Origin: Planctomycetota bacterium
GTDB lineage: Bacteria > Planctomycetota > JACQVV01 > JASMLP01
Reading direction: 5' to 3'
Assembly: GCA_030748635.1 (NCBI GenBank)
Contig: JASMLP010000166.1
Location: 1-64,000 of the forward strand
DNA length: 64,000 bases
Part shown: positions 18,705 to 27,275 of the stretch, in pieces
Numbering within the stretch: position 1 is the first letter of the stretch
Layout of the letters: every line of letters starts with the position of its first letter
Program-made: the position numbers and the translations under genes
The notes under the pieces: model-generated
What the model saw: only the letters and a program-made list of their open reading frames with translations
The model's database searches: none
What the model was told of the DNA's origin: nothing

Positions 18705-21700
18705 CGGCCCTCCTGATTGTGATAAACCCGTTCGGGAGTGCTTGTGGATACGGCTAATTCATTCAGTAGGGGCGACCGTTTCCAGTCCCCAGCCTGGTAG
18801 GAGCCGTTCCGATACCGGAACATAAAACGGATTTCCATTTCATCGGCCTGAATTCCCAGTTCATGTTCCGTATCCGCTCCCTCGAAAAGCCAAAGTCCGC
18901 CGGGCCGATTGGTAGGGGCAGAAGCCCAGGAAGGACTCCCGTCGAATCGAGCCAGAGCCACCACTTCGAGGCGATTCGAATCGACCACTTTTCCAAAACG
19001 CAAGGTACGAAACCAGGATCCGGGACGATTCACAGCCATCGTGTAATAGGCGAGTTCGGGTCCATCATATTCCAGTGCGAAACGGTCCGGATACCGAAAA
19101 GGCATCTGGTAGACCAGAGATCCCGCGGAGTGAGCTTCTCTGGAGGTCCCGAATGCGCCTCGAAAGATCCCCTTGCTATCCACCGATGGCATCCACAGCA
19201 CCCCTTGACTCCGTCGGGTATATCCGACCATCTCGGCTCCCACCCGAACATACCCTTCATTGGAATAGCCGGAAACCGAAGAGACTCGAAGCGCGTTGTC
19301 ATCCGCTCCCAAACCCGAAGTGAGAGCTGAAGCAACGAGATGAGATTGAGGAAAGACTAGAGCCCCCCCCGCATGGGCACCCGACGAAGAGCCCAGATAC
19401 CCGCGAATACATCCCTGTAGCACCCCCCCACCCGCCTGAGTCACGAGCCCGGTATATCCCACGTATTCATCACCGATTTTGACGATCCCGCCCGTTGCAG
19501 AAAGCCCGGTCGTAGAAGACACCTGAATCACGCTGTCCGAAGCAGAAATTCCGGTGCCAGATGCCAGCGGGAGTCCCCCCGTCACGGCCAATGCGCCGGA
19601 ACGCAATTCGTCAATAACTCCGGAACAGGTCCCACCCGCAAGACCGGACGCAGGCCCACCAAAGAAGACAGCCCCCCCGGTATAGGGCAATTCTCCCGTG
19701 GGAAATTTCAGAAGGCGCGAACCCCCGGAAGCGGCATAAGTACGACTCACCCATCCCCGAAAAGCGACCCGGTTTCCAGAAACCCAGTTGACCGTCATCG
19801 AAAGTCGACTTCCCAGCGCGTTCCCTTCGATCAAGGTGACCGAATCGAATCGTCCCACCTCGCTGGAGGTGGCGTTTCCGCCGACAGTGAATACCGGTTC
19901 GACCTGGGTTCCCGACCGATGCTGCACTTCGAGAGTTCCGTCCCGGGCCCGAATAAGCGCATTTTGAAGAATCTGATCCAAGGTTGTAACCCCGTTGGCA
20001 AGATCCTGGATCAACTGAGGGATCTGAGACTGAATCGATTGCATATCCACCGATTCATAGATAAAGAATCGCCCCATCTGGATCGAAGAGTAGTTGATCC
20101 ACTCATCGTCGATCTGGATCGAACCGCTGGCGGGATAATCCGACGCATTATCCACTGCGACCGAACACGGGATCACATAGGAACCTTGAGTAATGGTACG
20201 CGGCAAGGTGCCCAGTTGCCCCCGTTGACACCCCGAAAGACTGTTACTCGATTTCCCGGTGTAAGATACGTACTCGAAACGTATTCCAGGAAAGCTCAAT
20301 CGAACCAGTAAAGCAAATCCCTCCGACGGAAAGGCCGAGGTATTCTGCACGGGGATGATGGTGTCGGTCGCCGGCAGCGGTTGACCGATCGGCACATTCA
20401 CCAGAGTAAAATCGAGTGGATCCAGGTCTTCAGAAAGCGACCCGCCACCTCGCTGCAGATCGCTCGTCACCGGGATCGCGTAACCGTAGGGAAGAACCGG
20501 TGTCCCGCTAGCGTGCGACATCGGCGCGGTTCCGGCCCGATTCCGACGACTGCTGGAGAAACCGGGTGTGCTGGTGCGAACCGTCAAGCTCCGTCCAGAG
20601 ATTCGTTCGTATTCGATGACCTCTGTCCCGATCTGTACCACCCCCTGGGCGGGAAGATCGACATTCCGGTCCAAAGTAATCGTCCTCGACGAGGCACTCA
20701 GAGAGCCCGCTAACCGGGCGGAAAGAGGCCCCCCATCGCCGGTTCGGTAGGCGAACTCTGTTCCCGCATCCCAACCATCGATGAGTAAAGACAGTCCGCC
20801 ATAAGCGGTCGAATTCCAGGCCACATCAACATGGGACCACTGTCCGAGAGGAAGAGGTCGATTGGCTCGAGTCTCCGCATAGGCGGCCTCCAGAGTCACA
20901 TCGTATACCTTGAAAGATAAAGCGGATCCTTCGTCGACGAGGCTCAATCGGTCGGAAACGTCTCCCGTTCCAGAATCGAGAAGGATCTCTCCCCGCGACC
21001 GAGGAGAAAACCAGAACTGAATCACTCCTGGAGCCAACTGCCCCCCGGACGTTGCAAGGCTATTGATCAGCCCCTGGGACCTCTGAATCGTCCGCCCCTG
21101 GTGACTTCCCGCAAAATGCTCACGACCCGGAAGAGGCATCGGCAAAAGACCGACCGTTCCCGGTTCACCCTGCTCGGGCAACTGCAAAGACGAACGGGCT
21201 CCTAGAAAACGGGGTCCAGTCACCACCCACGAGGAGAGCATAAATTCCTTCGACCTGCGAAAACCGCTCTGCGTTCCGACCGAATAGCCCCCCATCGCAG
21301 GCAGTGCGACCAGCTGTCGAAGAGTTTGTCGAGACCGTTCCGCGCCCGCGTCCCCGCTGACCCAGCTAGTCCCTTCAATCCAAAAAAGTCGCCCAGCCGC
21401 ATAGGAGAAGGGAGCCGTAGTCTGCCGCAACCGTGAGGCCTGCTGCCAGCCGATCGTGCCCCCCCCACGACGCCCCCGCCTTTCGGTATAAGTCGCAGGA
21501 GCACCGCCGGGATGCTGACCCGCCACCAGAATCGAATTTTTGATACTCGGATTCATCTCATCCGAGGGAATGGAATCGAGTACCGATGACAGATGAACAG
21601 GCCCCCGAATCGCCTCCCCCCGGTCACGCAGTGAGAGAATTTCGCGGGTGACCCGGAGGGCATCGGAGTGGGTAACCACCACACTTCCCGTCCCACGAAT

Positions 21701-22837
21701 CCCGGACAAAAGCGCCACAAGCACTTTGGGGGGGGCGCTGTTGACCTGAACCGGGATGGGAGAAAGCACCGAGACTCGCGCAGCCGTCGTAAAAGCAATT
21801 CCCAGTTTTTGATGGAGGGCCAGCTGTCCGGACTGGACTCCTCGCACCAGGCCGTAAGCTTCTCTCCCTCCCTCCTGGATCCGCACCACAGAGCCGGGAT
21901 AGACAAAATCGATCCGATCGACTCGTAGTACATCGGGCACGTTCAATGCGGAGCTGCTGGGCAAAGTATTGCGCAGGAACTGTTCTCCCGTCCAGGTAGA
22001 GACATCTTCACACCAACCCCGCACCGTCAAATAGGGAGCGATCCGGTTGAATTCGCTTCGTGACAATGTACTCGACCCCAGATCCGCAATCCTCCGAACC
22101 TCTTCGACAGTCCGAAAAGGCTGCCAGCGAGAAGGGTCGCGTAACGGATATTTGGCTATCTTGTAGGCCCGAGCGTCGATCACGTGAGTACCGGCCGCAT
22201 GCATTCGAGCCGAGTAGTATTCAAATGGGCGCGAATCGTTGAGTACCGCTCGGGTTAACTGCTCGAAACCGGTTTCACTTCGAAACTGATACCCGATCAG
22301 TTCACCGTTGACAAAAAGGAGTCCCGCGTCGGGAAATCCTCGCGTGGATTCGACTTCAAGAACCGCCGTTTCCCCTTGCGGTAAATTCCGGCTCACCACC
22401 GTGGAGGCCAAAAGGTTTCCAAGCAACGAGAAGTTAGCCCGGTTCAGATCGATCAGCCCGGCCGCATCCTGGGCACGGGCTGTGATGAATCTTCCGCGAC
22501 CCGCAGCATCCACCCCAAGTTTCCCTCGCAATTCCGCTCCCATCCAAACGGAAGATTCACTCGGGAGGTCGTACTGGGGAGTATCAAAGGGCGGTTCAGC
22601 CCGAGAACTGGACTCGGAGGTCCGATCGGTCGAAACCAGCGAAGCCTTTGCGTGAGCCAAAGCGGTCCGGGCGCCCAGGCGAGCCTCGAAACGGGCGCTA
22701 AAACCGAGAGCTTCCCGACGCTCGATGCGCATACTCACCGAGAAGGGAATCACGATGATGGCCAGTAAGGCCAGTGTGGCGATCACCAGGAGCAAGGCGA
22801 TGCCCTGACGAGAATACTTCCCAGCGAATGAGTTCAC
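18701..22837 (-). CDS. gspK: Giant GspK-like pseudopilin with split LamG domain and repeats
   Basis: 1378 aa against about 330 for ordinary GspK. The N-terminus RQGIALLLVIATLALLAIIV is the K-type pilin helix without the +5 Glu, and DAAGLIDLNRANFSLL plus VNSAPPKVLVALL match the GspK SAM-like core. Inserted and appended are: a module at 156-220, a LamG-like region that opens at about 603-698 (VIQFWFSPRS...LLIDGW), further modules at about 716-783, 825-890 and 892-918, what looks like the closing LamG strands at about 1040-1080 (GVIDELRSG), and modules at 1100-1162 and 1179-1244. The start is GTG at 22837, overlapping the previous stop (GTGA) with GGAG upstream. It is presumably the tip protein of the pseudopilus with a large exposed head. 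Confidence 0.78.
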   Translation of the reverse strand: MNSFAGKYSRQGIALLLVIATLALLAIIVIPFSVSMRIERREALGFSARFEARLGARTALAHAKASLVSTDRTSESSSRAEPPFDTPQYDLPSESSVWMGAELRGKLGVDAAGRGRFITARAQDAAGLIDLNRANFSLLGNLLASTVVSRNLPQGETAVLEVESTRGFPDAGLLFVNGELIGYQFRSETGFEQLTRAVLNDSRPFEYYSARMHAAGTHVIDARAYKIAKYPLRDPSRWQPFRTVEEVRRIADLGSSTLSRSEFNRIAPYLTVRGWCEDVSTWTGEQFLRNTLPSSSALNVPDVLRVDRIDFVYPGSVVRIQEGGREAYGLVRGVQSGQLALHQKLGIAFTTAARVSVLSPIPVQVNSAPPKVLVALLSGIRGTGSVVVTHSDALRVTREILSLRDRGEAIRGPVHLSSVLDSIPSDEMNPSIKNSILVAGQHPGGAPATYTERRGRRGGGTIGWQQASRLRQTTAPFSYAAGRLFWIEGTSWVSGDAGAERSRQTLRQLVALPAMGGYSVGTQSGFRRSKEFMLSSWVVTGPRFLGARSSLQLPEQGEPGTVGLLPMPLPGREHFAGSHQGRTIQRSQGLINSLATSGGQLAPGVIQFWFSPRSRGEILLDSGTGDVSDRLSLVDEGSALSFKVYDVTLEAAYAETRANRPLPLGQWSHVDVAWNSTAYGGLSLLIDGWDAGTEFAYRTGDGGPLSARLAGSLSASSRTITLDRNVDLPAQGVVQIGTEVIEYERISGRSLTVRTSTPGFSSSRRNRAGTAPMSHASGTPVLPYGYAIPVTSDLQRGGGSLSEDLDPLDFTLVNVPIGQPLPATDTIIPVQNTSAFPSEGFALLVRLSFPGIRFEYVSYTGKSSNSLSGCQRGQLGTLPRTITQGSYVIPCSVAVDNASDYPASGSIQIDDEWINYSSIQMGRFFIYESVDMQSIQSQIPQLIQDLANGVTTLDQILQNALIRARDGTLEVQHRSGTQVEPVFTVGGNATSSEVGRFDSVTLIEGNALGSRLSMTVNWVSGNRVAFRGWVSRTYAASGGSRLLKFPTGELPYTGGAVFFGGPASGLAGGTCSGVIDELRSGALAVTGGLPLASGTGISASDSVIQVSSTTGLSATGGIVKIGDEYVGYTGLVTQAGGGVLQGCIRGYLGSSSGAHAGGALVFPQSHLVASALTSGLGADDNALRVSSVSGYSNEGYVRVGAEMVGYTRRSQGVLWMPSVDSKGIFRGAFGTSREAHSAGSLVYQMPFRYPDRFALEYDGPELAYYTMAVNRPGSWFRTLRFGKVVDSNRLEVVALARFDGSPSWASAPTNRPGGLWLFEGADTEHELGIQADEMEIRFMFRYRNGSYQAGDWKRSPLLNELAVSTSTPERVYHNQEGR
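19106..19540 (-). repeat. Two tandem IGxExIxY...RGxxGT...H..G modules in the GspK-like gene
   Basis: Two copies, encoded at about 19540-19352 and 19303-19106, read VKIGDEYVGYTG...CIRGYLGSSSGAHAGGALV and VRVGAEMVGYTR...FRGAFGTSREAHSAGSLV. They are protein-level repeats that have diverged at the DNA level. Confidence 0.7.
20168..20692 (-). repeat. Two further copies of the same module nested in the LamG-like region
   Basis: Copies at about 20692-20489 (VQIGTEVIEYERISGRSLTV ... HASGTPVLP) and 20365-20168 (FEYVSYTGKS...CQRGQLGTLPRT). A truncated copy, SIQIDDEWINY, follows at about 20164-20084. They lie between the apparent opening and closing strands of the LamG-like domain. Confidence 0.65.
22178..22372 (-). 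repeat. N-terminal copy of the module in the GspK-like gene
   Basis: About residues 156-220: LEVESTRGFPDAGLLFVNGE, LIGYQ, then HAAGTHVID. The RGxxGT part is replaced by a less conserved stretch. It is located between the pilin helix and the SAM-like core. Confidence 0.55.
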
Positions 22838-23877
22838 GATCCGCTCCGGGTCAACGGCGGGGCGCCGTAGCGTTCCGCCTCTTCCTGAGTCTCCAAGATC
22901 TTGATCTCTTTGAAACCTCCCATGCGGGTCACCTCGACCACCGCCCACTTCTCCAGGTTCTCACTATAGAGAAGGACCCGTTCGATATCGGTATCTCCAT
23001 GAACTCCGGAATCGAGACGTCCACGGGCATCGAAGACAAAGCGTTGGGGAGTCCGGACGATCCGGATGCGTTCCGGCAGTTCGATCTGCTCCAGGGTCAC
23101 CACATGATCCAACCGGACCTCATCGATGATTCCCTGAAAAGGCAAACTCGGGTCACTCACCGTGAATGTACGTTCCGGCTCCAATCGAGGCATCTCATCC
23201 ATCGGGACGCTTGCGACTCGGACCCGGTCGATCCAGAGCGCGAGTTCAACTCCGTCGGCGACCAGCGCGACATGAGTGAATCGGTTTCCCGTCATGAATC
23301 CAGGCTCGGTAAGGACCTGGGCCCCACCCGACTCACCGACCAATCTCATCTCATCATCCATCCAGAGAACCGCCCCACGTCCCGCCCTCAGAATCACCTG
23401 CCGACAGCGACGCCTGGGCTCCACCCACGCTTCCATCGCAATGCCTGTCGACAACCCAAACTCTCCCAGTAGACCGCAGTCGATTCGGCTTCCTGGCGAC
23501 AGACCAAACAGCCCCCCCTGCCCGAAACGTCCCGAGATCCATTCCACCCCGTGGACCTGTCCATGCCGTCCATAAGCTCCGGTGGTCCGATCATCCTCGA
23601 AATGCCATTGGCCCACGATTCGACGCCCGACACCACGAAAAGAGTTGCGACTCGAATCGATCTCGACCTGGGATCGAGCGGAACCCGCCAACGCCCACTG
23701 ACGCGCAGTTCTCAAAACAGACACGATCTGATTCCCTGAAGCTTCAAGCCGGTGTCCACGGCGAAGATTCGAGAAAAACGCGCTGCTAATCCCTAAAATG
23801 ATCGCCACGAGACTCACCACGACCATCAACTCCACCAGCGTGTAGGCCCGAGACCCACTGGAGGAGATCGGCCGCAC
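22834..23877 (-). CDS. gspH: GspH-like pseudopilin with inserted LamG domain
   Basis: 347 aa; GspH is normally about 150-190. The N-terminus GSRAYTLVELMVVVSLVAII is a pilin helix, but Ala occupies the -1 position in place of Gly. LEASGNQIVSVLRTARQWAL is the GspH-type alpha helix. At about 86-257 a LamG/concanavalin-like domain is inserted (VGQWHFEDDRTTGAYGRHG; SGIAMEAWVEP-type strand; FQGIIDEVRL end strand). The GspH beta strands then resume (IRIVRTPQRFVFDARGRL). The start is GTG at 23877 just after the previous stop, with AAGGGG upstream; a TTG at 23895 is possible. It overlaps the K-like gene by four bases. The insertion would display a ligand-binding domain on the pseudopilus. Confidence 0.8.
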   Translation of the reverse strand: MRPISSSGSRAYTLVELMVVVSLVAIILGISSAFFSNLRRGHRLEASGNQIVSVLRTARQWALAGSARSQVEIDSSRNSFRGVGRRIVGQWHFEDDRTTGAYGRHGQVHGVEWISGRFGQGGLFGLSPGSRIDCGLLGEFGLSTGIAMEAWVEPRRRCRQVILRAGRGAVLWMDDEMRLVGESGGAQVLTEPGFMTGNRFTHVALVADGVELALWIDRVRVASVPMDEMPRLEPERTFTVSDPSLPFQGIIDEVRLDHVVTLEQIELPERIRIVRTPQRFVFDARGRLDSGVHGDTDIERVLLYSENLEKWAVVEVTRMGGFKEIKILETQEEAERYGAPPLTRSGS

Positions 23878-23879
23878 CC

Positions 23880-24512
23880 CTATTTCCCCTTCCAACTGGT
23901 GATATCGTCCGCTTCGCCGCGATCATCCACCCCGTTGGGCCCCACCGACCAGATCTGATAGCGTCCTTCACCCGGTAGCACACCTTTGGTCTTGGTGGTG
24001 ATGGGTGCGATGGTAGTCAGTCGACCATCAATCATGTAGGGCACACTACGTCCCCGAAGGACCTCGGCCCAGGAGAAATAGATGTATGGGTTGCCCCAGG
24101 GGTCGACCAACTCGTAGAGTTCAGTGGTATCGCGTGCGCCTGTATAAACACTCAACGAACCCCGAACCTGATCCTCATCGGTATTTTGCAACCGAGCCGG
24201 CGGCAATTCGTGATAAGGACCTTTCCCTCGACGAGTATCCAGGCAGGCGACCAGGCATTCGTTGCCTTCATTCGCGGGTAATCCCCCCGCACCCAGCAGC
24301 GAAAGTCTCGAGGGTGGATAGGCCTGAAAATCCTGCTCGTAAGATTCCAGTGCGGTTCGTAAGTGGGCAATCTCGTTCAGAGATGCCGCCGATTTACCAC
24401 GCGATAAAACACTGCCGATAGTCGGCACCAAAATCCCGGCAAGAATTCCGAGAACCGCAATGACCACCAACAATTCGATCAGGGTAAACGCTTGGCGTTG
24501 TATTGAGGACAT
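23880..24512 (-). CDS. gspG: Major pseudopilin GspG-like
   Basis: 210 aa. QRQAFTLIELLVVIAVLGIL is the pilin signal with Glu at +5 and Ala, not Gly, at -1. The C-terminal half has the GspG hallmarks LVDPWGNPYIYFSW and YQIWSVGPNGVDDRGEADDI, the latter resembling the calcium-site loop of major pseudopilins. It is longer than classical GspG (about 140 aa) by an insertion in the middle. The ATG at 24512 overlaps the previous stop by one base (TGATG) and has GGGAG upstream. It probably forms the pseudopilus shaft. Confidence 0.87.
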   Translation of the reverse strand: MSSIQRQAFTLIELLVVIAVLGILAGILVPTIGSVLSRGKSAASLNEIAHLRTALESYEQDFQAYPPSRLSLLGAGGLPANEGNECLVACLDTRRGKGPYHELPPARLQNTDEDQVRGSLSVYTGARDTTELYELVDPWGNPYIYFSWAEVLRGRSVPYMIDGRLTTIAPITTKTKGVLPGEGRYQIWSVGPNGVDDRGEADDITSWKGK

Positions 24513-27181
24513 CACTGCTCCCTACGTCGAAAAATGAATCTGGCTTCGCTCACAGCGATTCGATACGAACGATTTCTGCGTGCCATCCCGAAGACTCCTA
24601 CCCGGAACCCACCTCCAGAGAATGGAACCTGAACTCGTACATCCCGAGCAACAACTTCTCCGTTGAGCAAAAGATCGTACTGGCGCCTCTTGGACGTCGA
24701 GCGGATCGCAATCTGGACCGGATCCCCCGCAGTCCAGTTACCCAGTATCGTCCATTCGGGAAGACTCTCTCCGTTCACACTGGCCACCACCAACTTGCCC
24801 TTCCAACTTCGTCCGAAATAGAGCCCGGACAACCCTTCGTTCTTCCGACCGCTGAAAAGACCGATCCCCGACCAGGAATCACTAGCCTCGGAAAGATCCA
24901 AAGTGGCTCGAAATTCAACAAATTCCTCGGCATGGGTCGCCTGCGCCATCAAAGTGATTCCGTAATCGACAGATGAGATCCCCTGGAAGACCGCCTGTTG
25001 ATTTTCGATCCGCACCTGGACTCCACGGTCCTCCTTCTCCTGCCACTTCCGATAGATATTCATGTCATCGGATCGGGCGAAAACATCGGCCCACTGCCAC
25101 TTGGAAAGATTATCCCGTATCGAAGCCCGACAGATCTTAGCGTGATCCAGAAACTCGCGACTACGAGCGGTGAGCAGATCCCGAGCGGAGGCGTCCGTCA
25201 CCGAAGCCATCTCTTCCTGATACCGCTCCTGGGCGTCTCGAAATTGCTCCTCGGCCTCGATGAGATTCCCCTTCAACGATTCCAGATATCCGAATCCCAG
25301 AGGTGCGCCGAGGAAGGTTGGGTCCAGCGAGGAGGCTCGCTCGTAACAGGTACGAGCATGAACCCATAACGGAGTACGAATATTTTCCTCTGAAACCTTC
25401 CGGGCAGATTCCAGGTACACACGTGCTAACTGAGCATACTTTCCGGCTGTCGCTCGACGCGCGATAGATGTTCGAAAGAAACGGATAGCGGAGTCCATTT
25501 GACCACTCTCCATCGCCAGGACTCCCAGTCGACTCATGCAATCGGTCAGCCCGAAATCTTTGCGCAAAGCGGACTCATAGGAATCTTTTGCCTTCTGATG
25601 GTACGGACTAGCCGAGTCTCCTCTCGCCATCCTCCACTGGAAATTAGCGAGAAAGTAGTCGGCGAAGGCGTTCGTTGGATTGCTGAAAAGCGCGTCCGCG
25701 TAGAGAGCCTCGACCTCCGCCGGCTCCATCTCACTCTTTTTCTCTTCCAGAGCCGCGAGCCCAAGGAACGGGAGGCAAGAATCCAGGGACATTCTAACAC
25801 TCGCTTCTTCGAGAGCGTTTTCCGCATCGCTATATTCCTTTAACCCGAAAAGCGTAACGCCTAAAGAGTATTGAATAGGTCCGGCTTCGGATTCGGTGGC
25901 GGACGAAAGAGCTTTCTCGTACAAAACTCGAGCCGCCTCGAGCTGTCCACGAAGATAATAGGCTCCCCCAAGAAGCTCATAAACGCGAACACCGGCCTCT
26001 TCGGAGGAAGACAATTCAGTCCCCAATTCCACCGCCTCATTCACCCGCCCCGTCACCAGCAACGCCTCCAGGAACAAGGTCCGCCCCGGAAGATCCATCC
26101 CTCCTCCCTTGGAGATTCTCTGCAAAATCCGATACGCGGACTCCGTCTCCCCCGCAACCAACTGAGACCGGGCCAATTCGATGAGATGATCCTTGTTCTT
26201 GGATGCGACCTTCCCACGATCTCGCAAAGCCCACTCGCTCGTTCCTAGCGCGGGCGTTTCCAGTATCACCGCCCGAGCGGCCAGTAGTCCGGGATCATCA
26301 TTGCGAAGACTCAACCCCTCATTCAATACCCCCAAGGCGTGATCTAGATTCCCCAGAAAACGGTTGAGGTTCGCCAATTCGATCCGAACGCGACTCGCGC
26401 TGGGTTGCTTGTCGAGAAAAGCCTGGTACGACAAGACAGCCACCGAGCGAAGTTCCTGATGTTCCCGACATTCCCGAGCCAGATCCAGAACGGCGCTCCC
26501 GCCCCGGGATCGCAAACTCTCGAGATGGTCGAGATACACATTTTCCAGGCTGCGAACACGTTCGATTCGAGCGACCTCACCTCGATCAAAGCTGCGTTGA
26601 ACCGATCCTTGTACATTTCGGAAATACACCTTGTCTTCCTCGACCTGTAACAAAGTCCCCTCCAGACGCCTTCCGTCTTCCAGTTCGATCACGTCGTGCA
26701 AACGTACCTGATCTTGCAAGCTTGGAGGACCGGTCGCCGTTGGGATCATCAAACCGGGTTGCCCGGAGGTTGTTGGAACAGGAGAGGCAAGAGTCGCCAC
26801 AGCCTCAGGAACGCCAGGAACCAGCGGCAACGTCAACCAGTAGCAAGCGCTCGCATCCGGTAACGGGGAGATCGGCAATCGTAGCGGCACCAGTCCCGGC
26901 AAGGGAGGCAGGGAAAGGCTCGGCGGCGGAAGCGGACGTTGATTGTTCGAGAAGCGGAACGGATCGTGCTGCGAATTTCGCCAATAGAAATCCAGATCCT
27001 GATCGATAAACACACCCTCCTCGCCCCGAATATCCCCCAGACTCGAACCGGCGCTTCGCATCGGAACCGACCAATCTTCCGGCTCCGTCGCATCCAACAA
27101 CTGTCCCAAAAGAACGGGGGTCAAGATCAGAAGGGTCAGCAACAACTGAACCTGTTCCTTATGTTCGGTTATCCAGTCCAT
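24512..27181 (-). CDS. Membrane TPR protein with C-terminal jelly-roll domain
   Basis: 889 aa, not a named family. One N-terminal membrane helix (about 11-29) is followed by a Pro-rich linker (about 80-140) and the barrel-like module ELEDGRRLEGTLLQVEEDKV (about 165-205). About ten TPR-like helical repeats follow (for example VYELLGGAYYLRGQLEAARV, YSLGVTLFGLKEYSDAENAL). The C-terminal 165 residues look like a beta sandwich (VDYGITLMAQATHAEEFVEF; GIGLFSGRKNEGLSGLYFGR), similar in pattern to LamG or DUF1080-type domains. It lies between the GspM-like and GspG-like genes, where it may act as an assembly scaffold of the secretion complex. The ATG at 27181 has AGGA upstream. Confidence 0.7.
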   Translation of the reverse strand: MDWITEHKEQVQLLLTLLILTPVLLGQLLDATEPEDWSVPMRSAGSSLGDIRGEEGVFIDQDLDFYWRNSQHDPFRFSNNQRPLPPPSLSLPPLPGLVPLRLPISPLPDASACYWLTLPLVPGVPEAVATLASPVPTTSGQPGLMIPTATGPPSLQDQVRLHDVIELEDGRRLEGTLLQVEEDKVYFRNVQGSVQRSFDRGEVARIERVRSLENVYLDHLESLRSRGGSAVLDLARECREHQELRSVAVLSYQAFLDKQPSASRVRIELANLNRFLGNLDHALGVLNEGLSLRNDDPGLLAARAVILETPALGTSEWALRDRGKVASKNKDHLIELARSQLVAGETESAYRILQRISKGGGMDLPGRTLFLEALLVTGRVNEAVELGTELSSSEEAGVRVYELLGGAYYLRGQLEAARVLYEKALSSATESEAGPIQYSLGVTLFGLKEYSDAENALEEASVRMSLDSCLPFLGLAALEEKKSEMEPAEVEALYADALFSNPTNAFADYFLANFQWRMARGDSASPYHQKAKDSYESALRKDFGLTDCMSRLGVLAMESGQMDSAIRFFRTSIARRATAGKYAQLARVYLESARKVSEENIRTPLWVHARTCYERASSLDPTFLGAPLGFGYLESLKGNLIEAEEQFRDAQERYQEEMASVTDASARDLLTARSREFLDHAKICRASIRDNLSKWQWADVFARSDDMNIYRKWQEKEDRGVQVRIENQQAVFQGISSVDYGITLMAQATHAEEFVEFRATLDLSEASDSWSGIGLFSGRKNEGLSGLYFGRSWKGKLVVASVNGESLPEWTILGNWTAGDPVQIAIRSTSKRRQYDLLLNGEVVARDVRVQVPFSGGGFRVGVFGMARRNRSYRIAVSEARFIFRRREQ

Positions 27182-27275
27182 GACGTCCTGATTTCTATCC
27201 GGGTGGATGAAAGAAAAGGGCTCGATATGGATACCAGCCGGGAATCACCGCGGCATTCATCATGTTCAAAAGACA

